Origin: Kappaphycus alvarezii
Lineage: Eukaryota > Rhodophyta > Florideophyceae > Gigartinales > Solieriaceae
Length of the DNA: 64,000 nucleotides
Assembly (NCBI GenBank): GCA_002205965.3
Contig: NADL03000543.1
Coordinates: forward strand, 186,001 to 250,000
Direction of reading: 5' to 3'
Shown here: one piece after another, positions 10,501 to 23,542 of the stretch
Numbering within the stretch: position 1 is the first letter of the stretch
How the letters are laid out: each line of letters begins with the position of its first letter
Position numbers and translations under genes: made by a program
The notes under the pieces: model-generated
Told to the model about the DNA's origin: nothing
Databases searched by the model: none
What the model saw: only the letters and a program-made list of their open reading frames with translations

Positions 10501-13500
10501 TTTCCTCTTTGAGCTCCTTGAAACAATTTTTTGGTAAAGGCATGTCTATCCGCTTTTCGTGCCCACCCTTTACCCCTTTTAGTTACATTTGAGATCCAAA
10601 ATTTCTTTTTCAGTGTATACTACTGACTCACTAGCGTCAAATCAAACTAACGCGATTAAATGTACATACAAATATTGATTTAGCGGTTGCCGTTGGTAAT
10701 AAGAAATTACTCTGGAAATTAAATACTACTCACAGCTCAGCACATGAGATAAGTGGAAAATCACAGATTATCCACTTCTCTCTTACTTTTTGTCCTTATT
10801 TGCAACCCTAGTATTAACGATTCGTTCCATCCGCCTTTTGGGAACATTATCTCATTTTGCGGTTCACGGCTCTGTCTCATAGACACAAGGAAAATCAAGC
10901 CCAATCAATCGGGACTCATTAATCCCAAAAATTAATACCCCCTAAGACTTTTTGAACAATTTAAACCTTTGAAAATAACTCCTCGCAGTTATTATGGAGA
11001 AAGTAAGGTTGCGGTGAAGAGCAAGCACTGAGATACTCTTTCTGTGGAAAATAATAACACATCTTGGTTTTTCGTTAATGCAATGCTGCTCATAAATATT
11101 GTAGTCTTCTTTCTAATATATGGGAGTTATATTAAGATTGAATCTAATTTAATTGATGGTACCAACGAAAACACTGATAAGTCTAAGACAACGGCTGTAA
11201 ATGCTAAGTATTTTTCGAGTCAGGACAATGAGTATAATAAATAAGGGGGGACTCTGAAGATTTTAAAGACGATGAGCTGATGATAGAACCGAGATATATT
11301 TCATTTATGGCTACTATTCAAAACTCAAATTGAATCTATTTCAAATTCAGGCGATAGCGCTACTAATAATTAAAGTTACACATCAGTTGAGCATAACTTA
11401 TACATGGAAAGAAATTCTGAAATTTGCATGGCATAAGGTTATCTTAGCATTGAAAGCAGTAACTTAATTGTTTTTAAAGATATGGTAGAAATTCGCAACT
11501 CGAAATAATAATCATTTAAATACAGTTTCGCAGAGAGTAAATTCCTCGATTGCGAAATATAAGGGTATTTTTTGAGTGGACAGGAAGTATTTTTAACATA
11601 AAAAGACAGTGTAGATGATTCTTTCCTATCCTAGATATACGTCTGTTCGATGTGGACGATTATTTACTCACTCATAGTGCAAGAAATTTGAATTTTCGTA
11701 GTGAACATATGGAAATATCTTATAACTCACTGCGAAAGTTTTGAACCTTGGCGCAAATACAGATCGATTCGCGCAAACCGTAAAAAAAATATTAAACCTC
11801 ACAGCTCACAATGGTAAATAGTGTTTCACATTATTTCTGTGAGGGTATTAAATATTTATCACGGCAGATTCTACGACGTCGAATGCTGAAAAGTTTCGAA
11901 GACTGCCTCTTGACATTTAATAGAGTTGAATTCGGGTCCTTTTTCAATAATTTAGACATACAAAGACAGCATTGATGACCTCAGCTACACTAAGTCGAAA
12001 CGCAAGAGAAGAGTACACAATACATACAACCGCCTGCACCAGATTGTGAAACAAACTTGCGGAACGAAAACTTTTCATTTTTTTTCTCCATTTAACGACT
12101 TTTAATTGTTTAGTTCTATTTTAAAATTCGTTAAAATACTGAAAAGAAGTACTAAACTATGTAATTTCCATTATGAAAATGGTTCGATACATAATTAAAA
12201 AGAAATTGTGGTACAAGTCCCTCTTCGGGGAACGTTTTATCAATATGCAGTACGTCCATATGTTTTGGCTGCCTTGTAATGTATCAAACTAATGAAGAGC
12301 ATATCGGGATACTTTAGTTTGTACGAAGTGTCATTACACTGCTATGAGGTTAGAATTGATACGTCTACAATGAATATCCGATTTCGGTGCTCAAAATTAA
12401 AAAAGATTCGATTTTTGATTACATTTATCTGCATTTAAAAAATTGATTAATACCCACGTAGCTGGTTTAAGTTCACCAGCCGCATCAGATTGAAGTGAGT
12501 AAGCTTCTTAATGTCAAAGAATGGATTTGGTCATCTCTGATAACAGGCACTGCGATGCAATATGGCGTAATGATGAGAAACTGAAACAGTATGTCGTTAA
12601 AGTTTTAGACTAATTTCTGCTTCAAGGTACAAATAATAAATATAGAAAATATAGTAGATCCAATGAAAATTGAAGTTCACATATTCAGACGCGTTGTAGC
12701 TAATTTATCTAATCACTTCGAAATGACTTCTGGTTGACTACTAATGCACAGCTTGGCCAAAAGAAATTGCGGCATCAAACTATCCAGGTTCCGTAGATTT
12801 GACTGAGTCCCTATCTAGTTCTTACTGGCTTCATTCAATAATTAAAGTATGAAAACTTTTATTTTTACGTATGATTTAGAGAACCGTGACCATGCAACAC
12901 TGGCGAACAAGGTGATCCCCTCCGTTGTATTCTAACGGCTGAAACTAAGTGAAACCTCAAACATTTATAGCTGAAACTTACGCATAGTAGCACAATAAGC
13001 CATTCTCAGTCACAGAAAGATCGCAGTATATAAGCTGCATGATTTTGTCTCCCATACCAAATAATGCACCTCTAGATGACTTTTTTATCGCATTTGTCTT
13101 GTACTGAAAGGCAAATGAAGGAAAACGTCGCATTTTATACGAATAAATACGCCTTTCTAAATAATATCAAATCTGAAATATTCATGGCGCTAATGGTTCT
13201 CCAGTACGTCAAATCAAATCTTTCAATAGTTCAAAAAATCTCGAGGAGTTGGCATCAATTTAATTTACGCAGCTTTATGGAGCCTCAGTCAGTCTATTCT
13301 CTAGTTCATGGCAAACTTATTAATTTTTTGTTTCAGTGGATTATCATCAATTGTTTGGAATGGACCTATTCAATGATTAGCTGGTTACTGAATTGACACT
13401 GAAATCTAACGTTCCGATTGTGGGTGTGGATGTCATTTTTCTAAGGCTTGTAGAGATCTCTATAGGAGATGCTCCTGTTGATTTCCCAGCGTTGATTTTA

Positions 13501-16500
13501 CCATTAAGTAACATACGTATGATGAAGTGTGAACGGAAAATTCGCTTAAGAATAATGTTTTCCATCGGCATTATTCTTAGTGACAACTTTCGTTATCACC
13601 GTTAAAGGACAAAGAATTGATATTGGTGACATATGAAGGTGATATTGGTATATTATTACGCTTTTACACAAGAATAAGGTCGGATGATAATAAAATCTTG
13701 TTTTTGATTGGAAAATTTCTATATAGTCCTTCCCCTTGTCAATGAAAAGTTCTACAAGATTTTTTCGCTATACTTTATACAATGGAGGTCGTGAATAAAC
13801 GTGTATTGGGATTTAAAAATTAATTCTGGTGGCGTTCTGCGATGAAAATTTTGCTCTAGGTAAGGGCAAACTCCGTTCTCTTACTCGATTCTTACATAAC
13901 GTCCAATGAAATCATAATGGTTTAGAATTTTAATTATCAGTAGTTTACTTTAATTTCATCACCAAGGTACGGATTCAACAAGCTCGAGCCTTGCGAGCAA
14001 CATTTCAGGATTTTATATGATCATAGTGAAATTAATTGTTCAGAAAATCCTTCTTTGTTTTTATACCAGGATAATTTTAACCGAAATTTAGTATCGTCAC
14101 ATTTTTCATTCACTATCAGTTCTGAATTTATATTATTTTATTCATTACTGCATAATATTAAAGCTAAATCATATAGAAGGGCTGGAGAATGGAAATGTAA
14201 CTTGATGTTTAGTTTTTTTCCCTATAACTTAACATGAATAAGATCTCTTTATACTTCTATGAAAGAAAACGAAGAGTGAAAAAGCACATTATTCTTAGCC
14301 CCTTGAAATTAGACTGGCTATAGAGCTGGTTGAATTTTGATAAGTTCAGTTGAAGAGATCTTGATTATTTTTTGACACTATATGCGCGTTTTCATAATCA
14401 AATTAAGACTCTCTGCAGCCCGCATATGGCATGACCTCTTATTCTGTTTTGTTATAAGAACATATAACGAGTAAGAAGCTTTTTGAAAAAACAGAAGAGT
14501 AGGTAATTACAGAGGAGCTCAAAATAGAGAAATGTCTGCAATTTATACTACAAAAGAAGCCGTGATTTTGTACACTTAAGCTAATAGGCAGAAAGCGTAA
14601 ATTTCCAGTTTTTGTTTTGTGCTCATAGTAAACACAGTTACAAATTTCCTCGAAATGATGATCAACAGCTTATCATATATCATTATGATCCAATTATGAG
14701 AGGTAAAGCCGCTATACCGCTGAGAAATATCAAACATCTTAAGCTTAGCGGGGGAGAGACAATATAATTTTACAGTCATAAACTGGAAACATCAGAACGC
14801 AACCTAGGGAATAGCTTCCAGGACGAAACATCTTTAAAAACAACTAACTGAAGGATATAATTGGGTAATTACTCCCTTCCATAGCTTTTTTCTGTATTAC
14901 CGCAGAAAAGATTCATGTAGCTCTTTGATTTGCAACAAAAGTTTAGTGCAAATTTCAATTTTATCTCTTCCATTGCTTTGTTTGATGTTCAATCGAATGT
15001 TTTCCTCCGTTGGATCTTACCAATCTCGTTTTGCAATTTAAACCGTATCATCCTCTTCTCTATTTATCGAATGTGTTTTTACTGTCAACCGAGTAGATGG
15101 CTCTTAATCTGACTGGTCTGTTTCGCATTGTTGTTGTTGCAATTGATGAGTTACTGGTATGGCGTTATTCATTATTTACATTGCTGTCGGAATCATCACA
15201 CCTAACCGAAATACTTTGAAAAGTATGAACGTCTTCTTGTAAGTGTATATTTGCTGCGCTTTGCTCATCAAATTTGAATTCCCTATCCTGTTTAATTTCA
15301 TGTATTTCTTGCGCAGAATCACCTAGCTGTTCGTTACGATCACACACTATATTCCACCTTGCGCCAAAATGATTCTCTGTGCTGTTAGAAACTATAATTG
15401 AGTCATCATGGTCTTTGAAACAAATTTTACTACTGTTTTTGATCAAAAATAGACCCATAGGTTCCAAAACATTATTTCAAGCTTTTTGATATCTTAATTG
15501 TTCCTTTTTGGGGAAGAGGTACTTTCCATCAACCATAGGCGAATTAAAAAACAAAATCAATGAAAATGATCAATGAAATGTTAATATATTTTCGATGGAT
15601 AGTGCCATAAAACTAGGTTTGAAGACTAAATCTCACTTGCTCAGGATTCAGTGGCACGAATCTAGGCGGAGACTAGGAAGAGAGCATCTATGAGTGCAAA
15701 ACTATTTGTTAGGACTGTGTAATTGGTCGACATGTAGGATATAGGAGTTAGGAGGACTCTTGAATGGAAAATTGCTTCGGAATATGACATTTTTCATTTC
15801 ATTGATTAATTTGTTAAATGAGAAATCTGGGTAGAATAAATGTTTAGTTGGGATTTAAATAAAGTTTTTGGGAGTGTCTGAATCGCTCCGAGTCACATAT
15901 GTAAGTAGTAGTCTTGTGGACTATTGGTTTAAATAACAACTATTAATCCAATGAAGTAATGTGTACAGTTTGGTCACAACTCATAATTTCGCTGCCCGTT
16001 AACCAAGCAAAATGTAAATATGTGGCCAAGAAACAGCTTTTTTTATTCTAGAACGTAGTTACGAAAGCGGGGAGGAAATAATTTTTTTTCCATAATTCCC
16101 AAATATTCTCTAAAACTATGAGCACAACACCTCACACTGTTTTTCCCAACCACAATAATGTCACTCCAGGAAAAGTTAAAGGAAATCAGTTTAATCCAAA
16201 ATGAATTTCACTGCGAATGGAATATGAGATGAGTTATGATATATAGTGAGGAATTTGGAAAAAATAATAATTCTGCAAGTGAAGGACTGCTAATATTTCC
16301 ATCAAGATTCCAAAAACTTTCATTTAAAATACGAGTTGGCATCACTATACTTCTTTCGTAATAATCAAAGTCTTAATAGGTTCTCATTTTGTTCAAAATA
16401 TCCATTTTCTTTCCAGGTCTTACTTAACAGAAATATGTCACTCCTAAACATTAATACGCTGCGCAATTAAAAAAATTAAGAACTGATAACCAGTATAACC

Positions 16501-17640
16501 AGTACCACCTCGTTCTGTGTCAATATTACTTTCATCGATTTACTTCGCTGATTGGGATAGAGACGACCAGTAGATCTGCTAGCCATATACTTAATAAATA
16601 AGCAGATATATATTTTTTTGCATATTAACTAAGTGCACTAGAAAGTGGATGTCTTCATGTCGCTATCTTAAAAAAATTGTGTCTGCTCTGAAAATGTCTA
16701 TATTTGAAAATTCAAAAGATTTTCAGCCTTTGCGCGGGTCATCTCCTTATGTCGTTACCTCTTCATCTCAAAATTAGCAAAAAAATTTAAAATAATTAAA
16801 TAATTAAATTTTCAATAATGATTTTATTTATAATAATTTTTATAAAAATATTTTAAGAAAAAGCTGCAACTATTGCTTTCAATATGAAATTATTGGGAAA
16901 ATCAGGACTAGGTGTGTTTCTATAATATTAGCCGGTGTTTGCGAAGTGATTTGCATCAGATTAACTCTCAAACGAGAGAAGTAACACTTCATACATTGCT
17001 TACTAGCCATTTAAAGTTCTTCATTTTTCACATATCCAGCATTATGTCAAAATAATTTATGCCCAGCGGCGATCTTTCTATAAAGCCTACTATGCCTTCA
17101 GTGCAGTTTAGTGCAATGGATTCGAAAAAGTTGTACTAGACTCTATTCTTGCTGTAATAAAAATCTATTACAACGAGTTAATAATTCCTTTCTCGCTGCC
17201 TCGCCTCAATAGATACCCTTCTACTCAAGTAGGAGGTTGCAATCTTTTCGCCCACATCGCCCTTTGAAACAAAAAAATGTCAACTTCCTCAGGGTTTAGG
17301 GGCTCGACTGCACCTCAATGTACCCGATGCTGGTGGTAATATTTTAGGTACTTTTTGATGTTTAAATGCCATTATTTCCTTTTACTTAACTGTACATTGC
17401 GTAGAACTTTGCACGGGATATACAAAAACGAATAAATTTGACGGCCTCCAAATTTGAAGAAGATCATCCATTGTTTGGAGAAACCACAACAAGCCATCTT
17501 CGTCAATATTCTGATAATATAACCGGAAAGGCTTGATGAGGATAAAAGGGTGCAGTGGAGCCGTCAACGACGTTGAGAAAACGCAGCCTAGGATGATTAG
17601 AGGGAATCATCGGTGATTAGCGTGGGTTTTGTCTGGAAAA
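7513..17640. other. AT-rich desert without recognisable genes
   Basis: About 10 kb of visibly AT-rich sequence with no ORF longer than about 106 codons. The longest (13076-13396 plus, 15165-15467 minus) match no family I know, and codon use looks random. A short ORF at 11044-11244 has one hydrophobic segment but no supporting context. No tRNA, rRNA or array was recognised. It is probably long-decayed intergenic or transposon DNA. Confidence 0.45.
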
Positions 17641-19490
17641 TACCTTCCAAGCTGAGGCCTTAAAGATGAGTGATAAGATGGGAAAGTTTGGACTGTACAG
17701 GATGCACGGGGGAATCCATACAGAATTGAGAAGAAGATGAGAGAATCAAGGAATACTGTAGCTCGCGCAAAAGGTCCGAGAGACAGGACGGTGCGTCGGA
17801 GGTGGGTGCGGGGGCTGTGAGGAAGGGTATACCTGCGAGAATTGGCTCAAATGGGACGCTGTGCGTAGCCAAGAGAATGTTGTCAAGCAAAAATCCCCGT
17901 AGCTCATGCTATAGCGTCCAAGAGCACTGTTATAAGGAAGTAGTTTCAAACCGCGTCACACCTCGGCTTCGGTAAAGGTAAACGGTGGAAGCAAATCAAA
18001 GTTAACTCATGACAAAAAATATATATTTGGGGGAAGGAATGTAGTTCCTCACACACAGTACACAAAATTTCTGCGCAAAAAATTGCAACAAAGTGCAAAA
18101 GCAGCTTTCTGAGCGGCTCCATCTGCCATTAGTTGACGACACCGACGAAGGGAGTCAAGAAATGGGTAGCAGAGTGAAGGCAGCAGAGATGCGAAGGCAG
18201 AAGAGACAGCATATTATAACTGGTGCCGGCGCCAAGCGCATGATGCAGAGATTAGCTGGCTTAGAGAAAGAGAGAACAGGCGAGGTTTGCAATTATGTGG
18301 TTCAACTTTTCCATTTCTGCGCGTGACGATTTTCCGACTTCATACAAGCTTGAATAGGCATCTTCGATATCGAAGATGGTACAAGCAAGAAGAAAACCAT
18401 GCAAAATTATCCACACTAAAGCATTGTAGCGCGCACAGAGGCAGTTGGTGAGATGTTCGATAATGTGCACAGGAATTAGAGAAATAATGTGGGGAGATGG
18501 GCAGAGTTCAGCTACGGGATACGATTTGACGATAATGGGCTGCTCGATAGCATCCAGAATTGATCTTTCATGATTTCAGAACTGTCAGTGGTCGGGATTT
18601 GTTCAAGCGCGGCAAAGGAGTTTGAAAGAGGAGAGTGGGGGGCAAGTTGATTGGAACCACCTTCTTGTGGAGAAGGAGAGGAACACGAACCCTGCACGGT
18701 TTTCAAATCACCGAAAACAGGCAGATAGGGGCGTTTAGTTCCATAAGAGGACACTTATCGACGTTTAAGACAGTATTAGTGGGAAGGGGCCCGAGCCAAG
18801 ACTGTATTCGTTGAGATGTTCATAAGCCTAGCCATTTTCTCCGCAGTGGATACATCGGTATAGAGAAGGGACTGGGCAAAGCTGTACGCTGGTATTAATG
18901 AGAAAAGAAAGCAGCTTCAAGACAAAAAAATCTCAGCTTAGAGACCTGACCAAGCTGCACACTGCTCTTCTAATGGTATCTCGTTATTTAGATTGAGGGT
19001 TTAGGAGAATGTAAGATCAGGCGGAGACAAATTGTCAGACAGTTGCAAGAGCTCCTAAAAGGCTTCATTTGCTGGGCGCAAACATTCCATATCGCTTTCA
19101 GAAGAACAGACGAAAAAAATGACTGGTTATTTGATTTTGAAATTTATCAAGACGCACATAAACCATTAATTGCTAGAGCTCGGCAACACTGAGAAGAGTT
19201 TTAACCGACGAAACCGGCTAGAGCAGAGACACGAACAATCGTTTTTGAAGTGACCCCAAAAAGGGCCCCGAGGGCGTGACGGACATAACTTACAAACTTG
19301 TTGGAAAGAGGGTTTTCTGTGAATGGCAGATGGGTTGTAGGACCTGCAAGACTAAGAATGGGATTTTTTGACACTTTTGGGACTGCGAACCGTTGAATAG
19401 CGTTTCGGTATTGAGTCGTCGAAGTGACATCATGTAAAGTTTAAATGATATGCGTAGGTCCAAAATAGAAAATTCCAAACAAATGAATAA
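17640..19490 (-). other. Unidentified decayed coding-like sequence
   Basis: Base composition rises compared with the desert to the left, and minus-strand frames show runs of 50-80 codons with a protein-like look, interrupted by stops. The clearest is around 19490-19190 on the minus strand, containing TLHDVTSTTQYRNAIQRF and, further on, FVSYVRHALGALFGVTSK. Another is 17890-17660. I do not recognise the family. It may be an old gene or transposon ORF. No start, end or splice sites can be supported. Confidence 0.25.
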
Positions 19491-19854
19491 TAAATTACCT
19501 GAAGAGGACTAAAAATAATAACAAAAAGAAAACCAATATTTATTGATCGACGGGAACAGTTCAGTGGCCCGAGGCTTACCAAACTTTTCTAAAAGTCTAG
19601 GACTATTTATACTGCAGATCAAAGTAGAAAGCTACAAAGATGATTCCAGCAGTGTAATAATTTTTTGCAGACCGAATTCATGATGAATAATAATAATAGA
19701 ATAATTTTCCAGGTGAGCATTAATCCAAATAATAATTTGTTGGCAATATAGTTCCATTAATTGTAACTGCATAATTTAAAAACAAACTGACAGACATAAA
19801 AATTGCTTCATGTGTAATACAGTATAAACCATGGGGCAGTGAAAATATATGAAA
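19491..19854. other. AT-rich spacer, nothing recognised
   Basis: Low-complexity AT-rich sequence with short AATAATAAT-type runs near 19686-19700. No gene or structured element seen. Confidence 0.3.
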
Positions 19855-20006
19855 GTTTTTTCGAGGGGAAATTTGGGGTGTTTTTAATGCATGAAAAATA
19901 TGGTCAGCTGTTCCCTGAGGGATGTCGTGATAGTAAAGGCTTACAATGTAAAGGGTTGGCGGGAAGTTGTCAAAACGCTAGAAAACTGACGGGAGGCCGG
20001 CCAACA
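19855..20006 (-). mobile_element. LINE-1f 3' end fragment
   Basis: The plus strand begins GAGGGGAAATTTGGGGTG and continues through TTCCCTGAGGGATGTCGTG to the CTGACGGGAGGCCGGCCAAC block. The same order, with small changes, occurs at 26035-26185 beside a LINE-1f coding region, so this is a 5'-truncated copy of only the 3' untranslated end in minus orientation. Confidence 0.6.
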
Positions 20007-20525
20007 GCAATCACTTTTTTCGATGATTCACAATAAATAAAAAGTGTTGATCTCTAATAAAAAGCTGTTCTACAATTTTTCATCACTGTATTCGATATGA
20101 AAACCTATTATATAGTTTTCCAATACTTGTAAAAATGTTTTCCAATTTTCACACGTATAGTCTAGGAAAAGTTTCGTTAAAATGCAAGGAGGTAAATTCG
20201 ACTACGAACAGACGGAGGGGGAAAAGGAACAGTGCAAATCACACACTGACGCGCCACAAAAGGTAGCGACTTGATTTAGCGGCCTGTATCACATTTCATT
20301 TCGCCATGGGCTAATTCTAATCGATAGGCCTTTTCGCAGATTGGCTCATCACATCTATCTGTCCTTACTAGCTCAGCATATAGAAAACCTCTAGTAATCG
20401 AAACACACAGAGGGATTTATTGTCGATATGCCAGCATCATCAGGTTGCACCTTATCGACACTCGAAGTCTACTTCCACTCGAAGTCAATAAAGTACCATT
20501 GCCCCTACCATACGCCATCACTGTA

Positions 20526-20678
20526 CTACGGCTGGCCTGAAGGTAGCATTTTAGGAAGCGTGGTTCCTTCCCATTACGGTGTCGGTATACCCTTTTTGAG
20601 TCGATTGTGGTTGTCTGGAAAACCATGGGATAGATCGGATATATCTTCCAAGAGTAAAACACCCAAAAGTTTCCCCTG
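20526..20678 (+). mobile_element. LINE-1f 3' end fragment
   Basis: Starts with GGCTGGCCTGAAGGTAGCATTTTAG, the last codons and stop of the LINE-1f ORF, and runs through the 3' UTR to AAGAGTAAAACACCC. It matches 24540-24690 over its full length with only a few differences. It is a 5'-truncated copy. Confidence 0.75.
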
Positions 20679-20869
20679 TACTACGGTATATTCTCATCTC
20701 CACTACGTTGCATCTCCCTTCTATCTTCCCTTCCATCAGCATCCTCAGTGAGCCCTTATGATGCACATTCAATTCCGACCGAACAAGAATCATTACTTTT
20801 CTGCATTACAGTATTCACTTGCAAGATTAGGGGTTTTGGGGAACAAGTTCACAGACCTGCCCCCCCTCT

Positions 20870-20970
20870 TGCTACTGTACAATAGTCTTCGGAAAATTCG
20901 GGGTTTTTAGCCGCCCGGCATCCCTAATCAGTAACGCACCCCAAATTCCCCCCTCGCAAGATTACCCTGA
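20870..20970. repeat. Dispersed repeat shared with 30183-30260
   Basis: The block CATCCCTAATCAGTAA followed by GCACCCC and a C-rich end also occurs at 30218-30255, with flanking similarity (CTTCGGAA...) on the left. Reverse-complement relatives seem to lie at 23447-23515 and 24715-24790. Possibly part of a LINE end or a separate element; identity unknown. Confidence 0.4.
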
Positions 20971-22125
20971 CAACATAGCCCTTAAGACGGCTTTTAGTCA
21001 GGGGTCAAAACAAATACTCACCACACTATATTCAACCCCGAAGGTGTCTTTGCGCAGGCGTCAACTGGGCGCGCGCGTGAGATTATTACGACCACGGGGA
21101 TGACAACGGATTTGTCGGTGCAGGCTCTGCACTTTACCTCGCTGGTGATATGGTGGTTGGGTATATGTAAATTTTATTGCATTAAGTATCTGTACAAGAG
21201 TGGTAGACGAGTCCTCTCGTTTAAACCTACCTATATTTACCCCAGCTCACCAAGAAAACCCTCATTACTACCTGATCCTTCACAATTAAAGCCATTTTAT
21301 CCCCGTGTCGTAGGTGATTTTTCCTTGGCCTAGTGAAATCTCTTTCTCCACGCCTTGTAAGTGAACCTCTGCGGTGATTGAGACCCATGCGAAATTGATA
21401 TCGCGACAACTGTTCTGTACACCAGCGGTGGCCCTTGACCACCTGCGGCAACGAATCTCGTCGACCATATGGTCTACCTTTGCAACATCGATCCTAGCGC
21501 GTACTCCAAGCTGGGCAGCGACGAACTTCAACTATCTTCGCTTACTTTGTCAGCTGAGCGTGTACGCCTCTTATAATACATGAAGTAAAGATGATTATAT
21601 ATAATGAAATTTCGGAGGGACGCTACAGTTGGTTTTAACGCCTTAAAAGTCATTGATCCGTTCGTTTAGAGTTGCAGTGAATGTAGCTCTGTTAGTAGTA
21701 CGGCTCAACAACAGTCTGATCATATCGGCTATAAGACTTACTAGTCACACTGCCATGCCTTTCTCCTCTCTGTAGGAATACAGGGAAAGAAAGCCTCAGC
21801 TTATCTGAAAATCAGATTTCAAAGCTGAGAGGGAAAGGCCATGCTCACAGCATTTTCTTCTAGGTCATGGCATTTCTATATCGCAAGACTGCAGGTTTTC
21901 TCTGAATCGCTGTCCATATTGGCAGTGGAAGCTCATTGCGAGAAAAAGAATTCTTCGTTATCTGCGACAGAACACGTTCAAGCATCCACAAGACTTGCAC
22001 TGTATGAACTGTAGAAATTGTTTGAGTATTTGAAGACTACTGTATCCCATACTGCCATTCGGAAGATAAGGGAGGTAAATTTGGTGCGGAAAAATACCCC
22101 AATTGCGTTAATATTCGCATGCTAT
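20971..22125. other. Intergenic region without a clear gene
   Basis: Short frames on both strands (for example 21286-21531 minus) match nothing known. A TACTGTA motif lies near 22040. No RNA gene recognised. Confidence 0.3.
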
Positions 22126-22376
22126 CTTGAACGCCTCTTCCTTTGCCTTAAGCGGTGAAGGTTTAAAGTTCTTACGACGCCCCGCATTCTCCGGTGATCC
22201 GGTCGTAGCTCCTCCCCTCCGCAGGAACTTCGCGACTTCCTCACCCGCTTTGCGTTTAGCCTCGAAGTGCTGCAGGCTTGAAAAGTTGCGATCCGCCACG
22301 TGCGTGCCTATTTGATCTCTGCATACTCTCCGCACACTTTCGTGCGTTAAACCTCGTTATAATTTACCACCACCGT
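22126..22376 (+). mobile_element. LINE-2f 3' end fragment
   Basis: One frame reads ELRDFLTRFAFSLEVLQA-like, after a proline-rich run, matching ELRDFVTRFAFSLQIMQA in the LINE-2f fragment at 41685-42203. The following 3' UTR shares a CGCAC(6 nt)GTGCG hairpin at 22331-22346 and a terminal TACCACCACC. The 5' part is missing. Confidence 0.65.
22331..22346 (+). ncRNA. Hairpin in LINE-2f 3' UTR
   Basis: CGCAC, loop ACTTTC, GTGCG. The other LINE-2f copy has the same stem with loop GCCTCT at 42158-42173. Conservation of stem but not loop suggests an RNA structure, probably read by the element's own reverse transcriptase. Confidence 0.45.
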
Positions 22377-22536
22377 CGTTCACAGCCAAGTTTGTCGCAA
22401 GGGTTGAATCCAAAATTTGAGCTCAAAGGCAATTACAACAACTCACGTCCATTTATCTAAAGGATAAGTAGGGTTTCCCGCTCGCACCGAAAGACAAACT
22501 CCTCTCCAAGCCATAGCTGCTCATTTCAAGCGAATC

Positions 22537-23305
22537 ATGAACTCGAAGTTGGCTCCCTTGTTCGTCCTCCTATGGGGTACCCTAGGCATGGTTCAAGCTG
22601 CCAGGATTGTGAACGCCGGTAGCAGCCAAGGTAACAAACTGCAACTAATGCAAGCAGTCAAGTCGGCAGATTGCAGTAAGGAAGCACTAGTTGCTCTGTC
22701 TGAGTACGTTTGTTACGCTAGACACGAAGATAATACGATTTCGGATGCCATGAGAAGCAACTGCTTGAATGCCTTTGGAAAAGGTGTGTTCCAAAGAGGC
22801 AACGCAAGGATACCGTTTAAGGTGAGCGATGTCATGACAACCGAAAAACTGGACAATTTACTCGCAACTGCCAGGGAAACTTGTGTTGTAAATCACTTTT
22901 TATCCATGTCGGCGGCTCTTCGTCAGCTCGACGCCAAGTCGAGGTTGAGGACGCGGGACCAGCCATCAAATATTGGAGTTATAATCACTGATGGTCAGCC
23001 CCCTCGTCATGGTCCTATTCACAGTCCTCATCCTTCTCGTGGCCATCCTCACCGTAATGATCCTACTCGTCGTGATAGCACTTTGCAATATGCAGTCGCT
23101 ATTATTACTCAATGCTGAAACAACACAGATAGATTTTCATTGGAAACCCGATATCCCTAGGAACAAGTCAACGTCCATATCCACTACTGAACTGTCTCGC
23201 GAATATTTTTTCAATAAAGCCCGTGGCATTGGTATGAAAGGCTCTTTCATGACTTGTGACACTCATTGGCTACGTATTGTAGCCCGAGGTCGGGGTTCCG
23301 ACTAG
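22537..23305 (+). CDS. Probable secreted/type I membrane protein with cysteine-containing ectodomain, frameshifted
   Basis: The ATG at 22537 opens a clear signal peptide (hydrophobic LAPLFVLLWGTLGMVQA, likely cleaved after residue 21). A roughly 130-residue ectodomain follows with Cys spaced as DCSKEAL, EYVCYARH, SNCLNAF and ETCVVNH. The annotated frame then becomes low-complexity Pro/His/Arg and ends at 23118. From 22991 the next frame instead encodes a near-perfect transmembrane helix (LVMVLFTVLILLVAILTVMI and LLVVIALCN) and a short tail to 23305. The two join if the C5 run at 22999-23003 has one base too many. I read this as one gene: signal peptide, ectodomain, membrane anchor, cytosolic tail. 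The family is not recognised. Flanks are LINE fragments, so it could be an isolated host gene. Alternative: it really is a secreted protein with a His/Pro-rich tail. Confidence 0.5.
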
Positions 23306-23540
23306 AAATAAAAAAATAAATGTCCTTTGATGCCATTCCCAATGTCAGTGGCATTGCAATGACTCCCAAGCTCCAACGCGTCCATGATATGAAACATTTC
23401 GGTGCTTACTCTCCTGTAGCAGACTCTAGCTTCTCATGGGTAGGGGTTTATTATGAGTAATGGCGGAGGGTTAGTGGGATTGGTTTACTGCAAGTGATGC
23501 CGGGGTTGGGGATCCTATGAACTTGCGTTCACTTCTTAAA
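23306..23540. other. Spacer with A-rich tract and dispersed repeat
   Basis: AAATAAAAAAATAAATG follows the preceding stop and could supply a polyadenylation signal (AATAAA-like). 23447-23515 resembles, in part, 24715-24790 (GGGATTGGTTTACTG / GGGTTGGTTTACTG). Confidence 0.35.
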
Positions 23541-23542
23541 GG

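Noticed and set aside
15165-15467. 100-codon minus-strand ORF, possibly a copia linker region
   Set aside because: No motif could be matched; acidic and Asn-rich as expected by chance in this composition.
22991-23305. Separate small membrane protein starting at 22991
   Set aside because: Better explained as the frame-shifted C-terminus of the signal-peptide gene, since the shift falls at a C5 run.
23270-23310. Possible tRNA/SINE B-box (GGGGTTCCGACT) followed by an A-rich tail
   Set aside because: No A box or cloverleaf could be built at the right distance.
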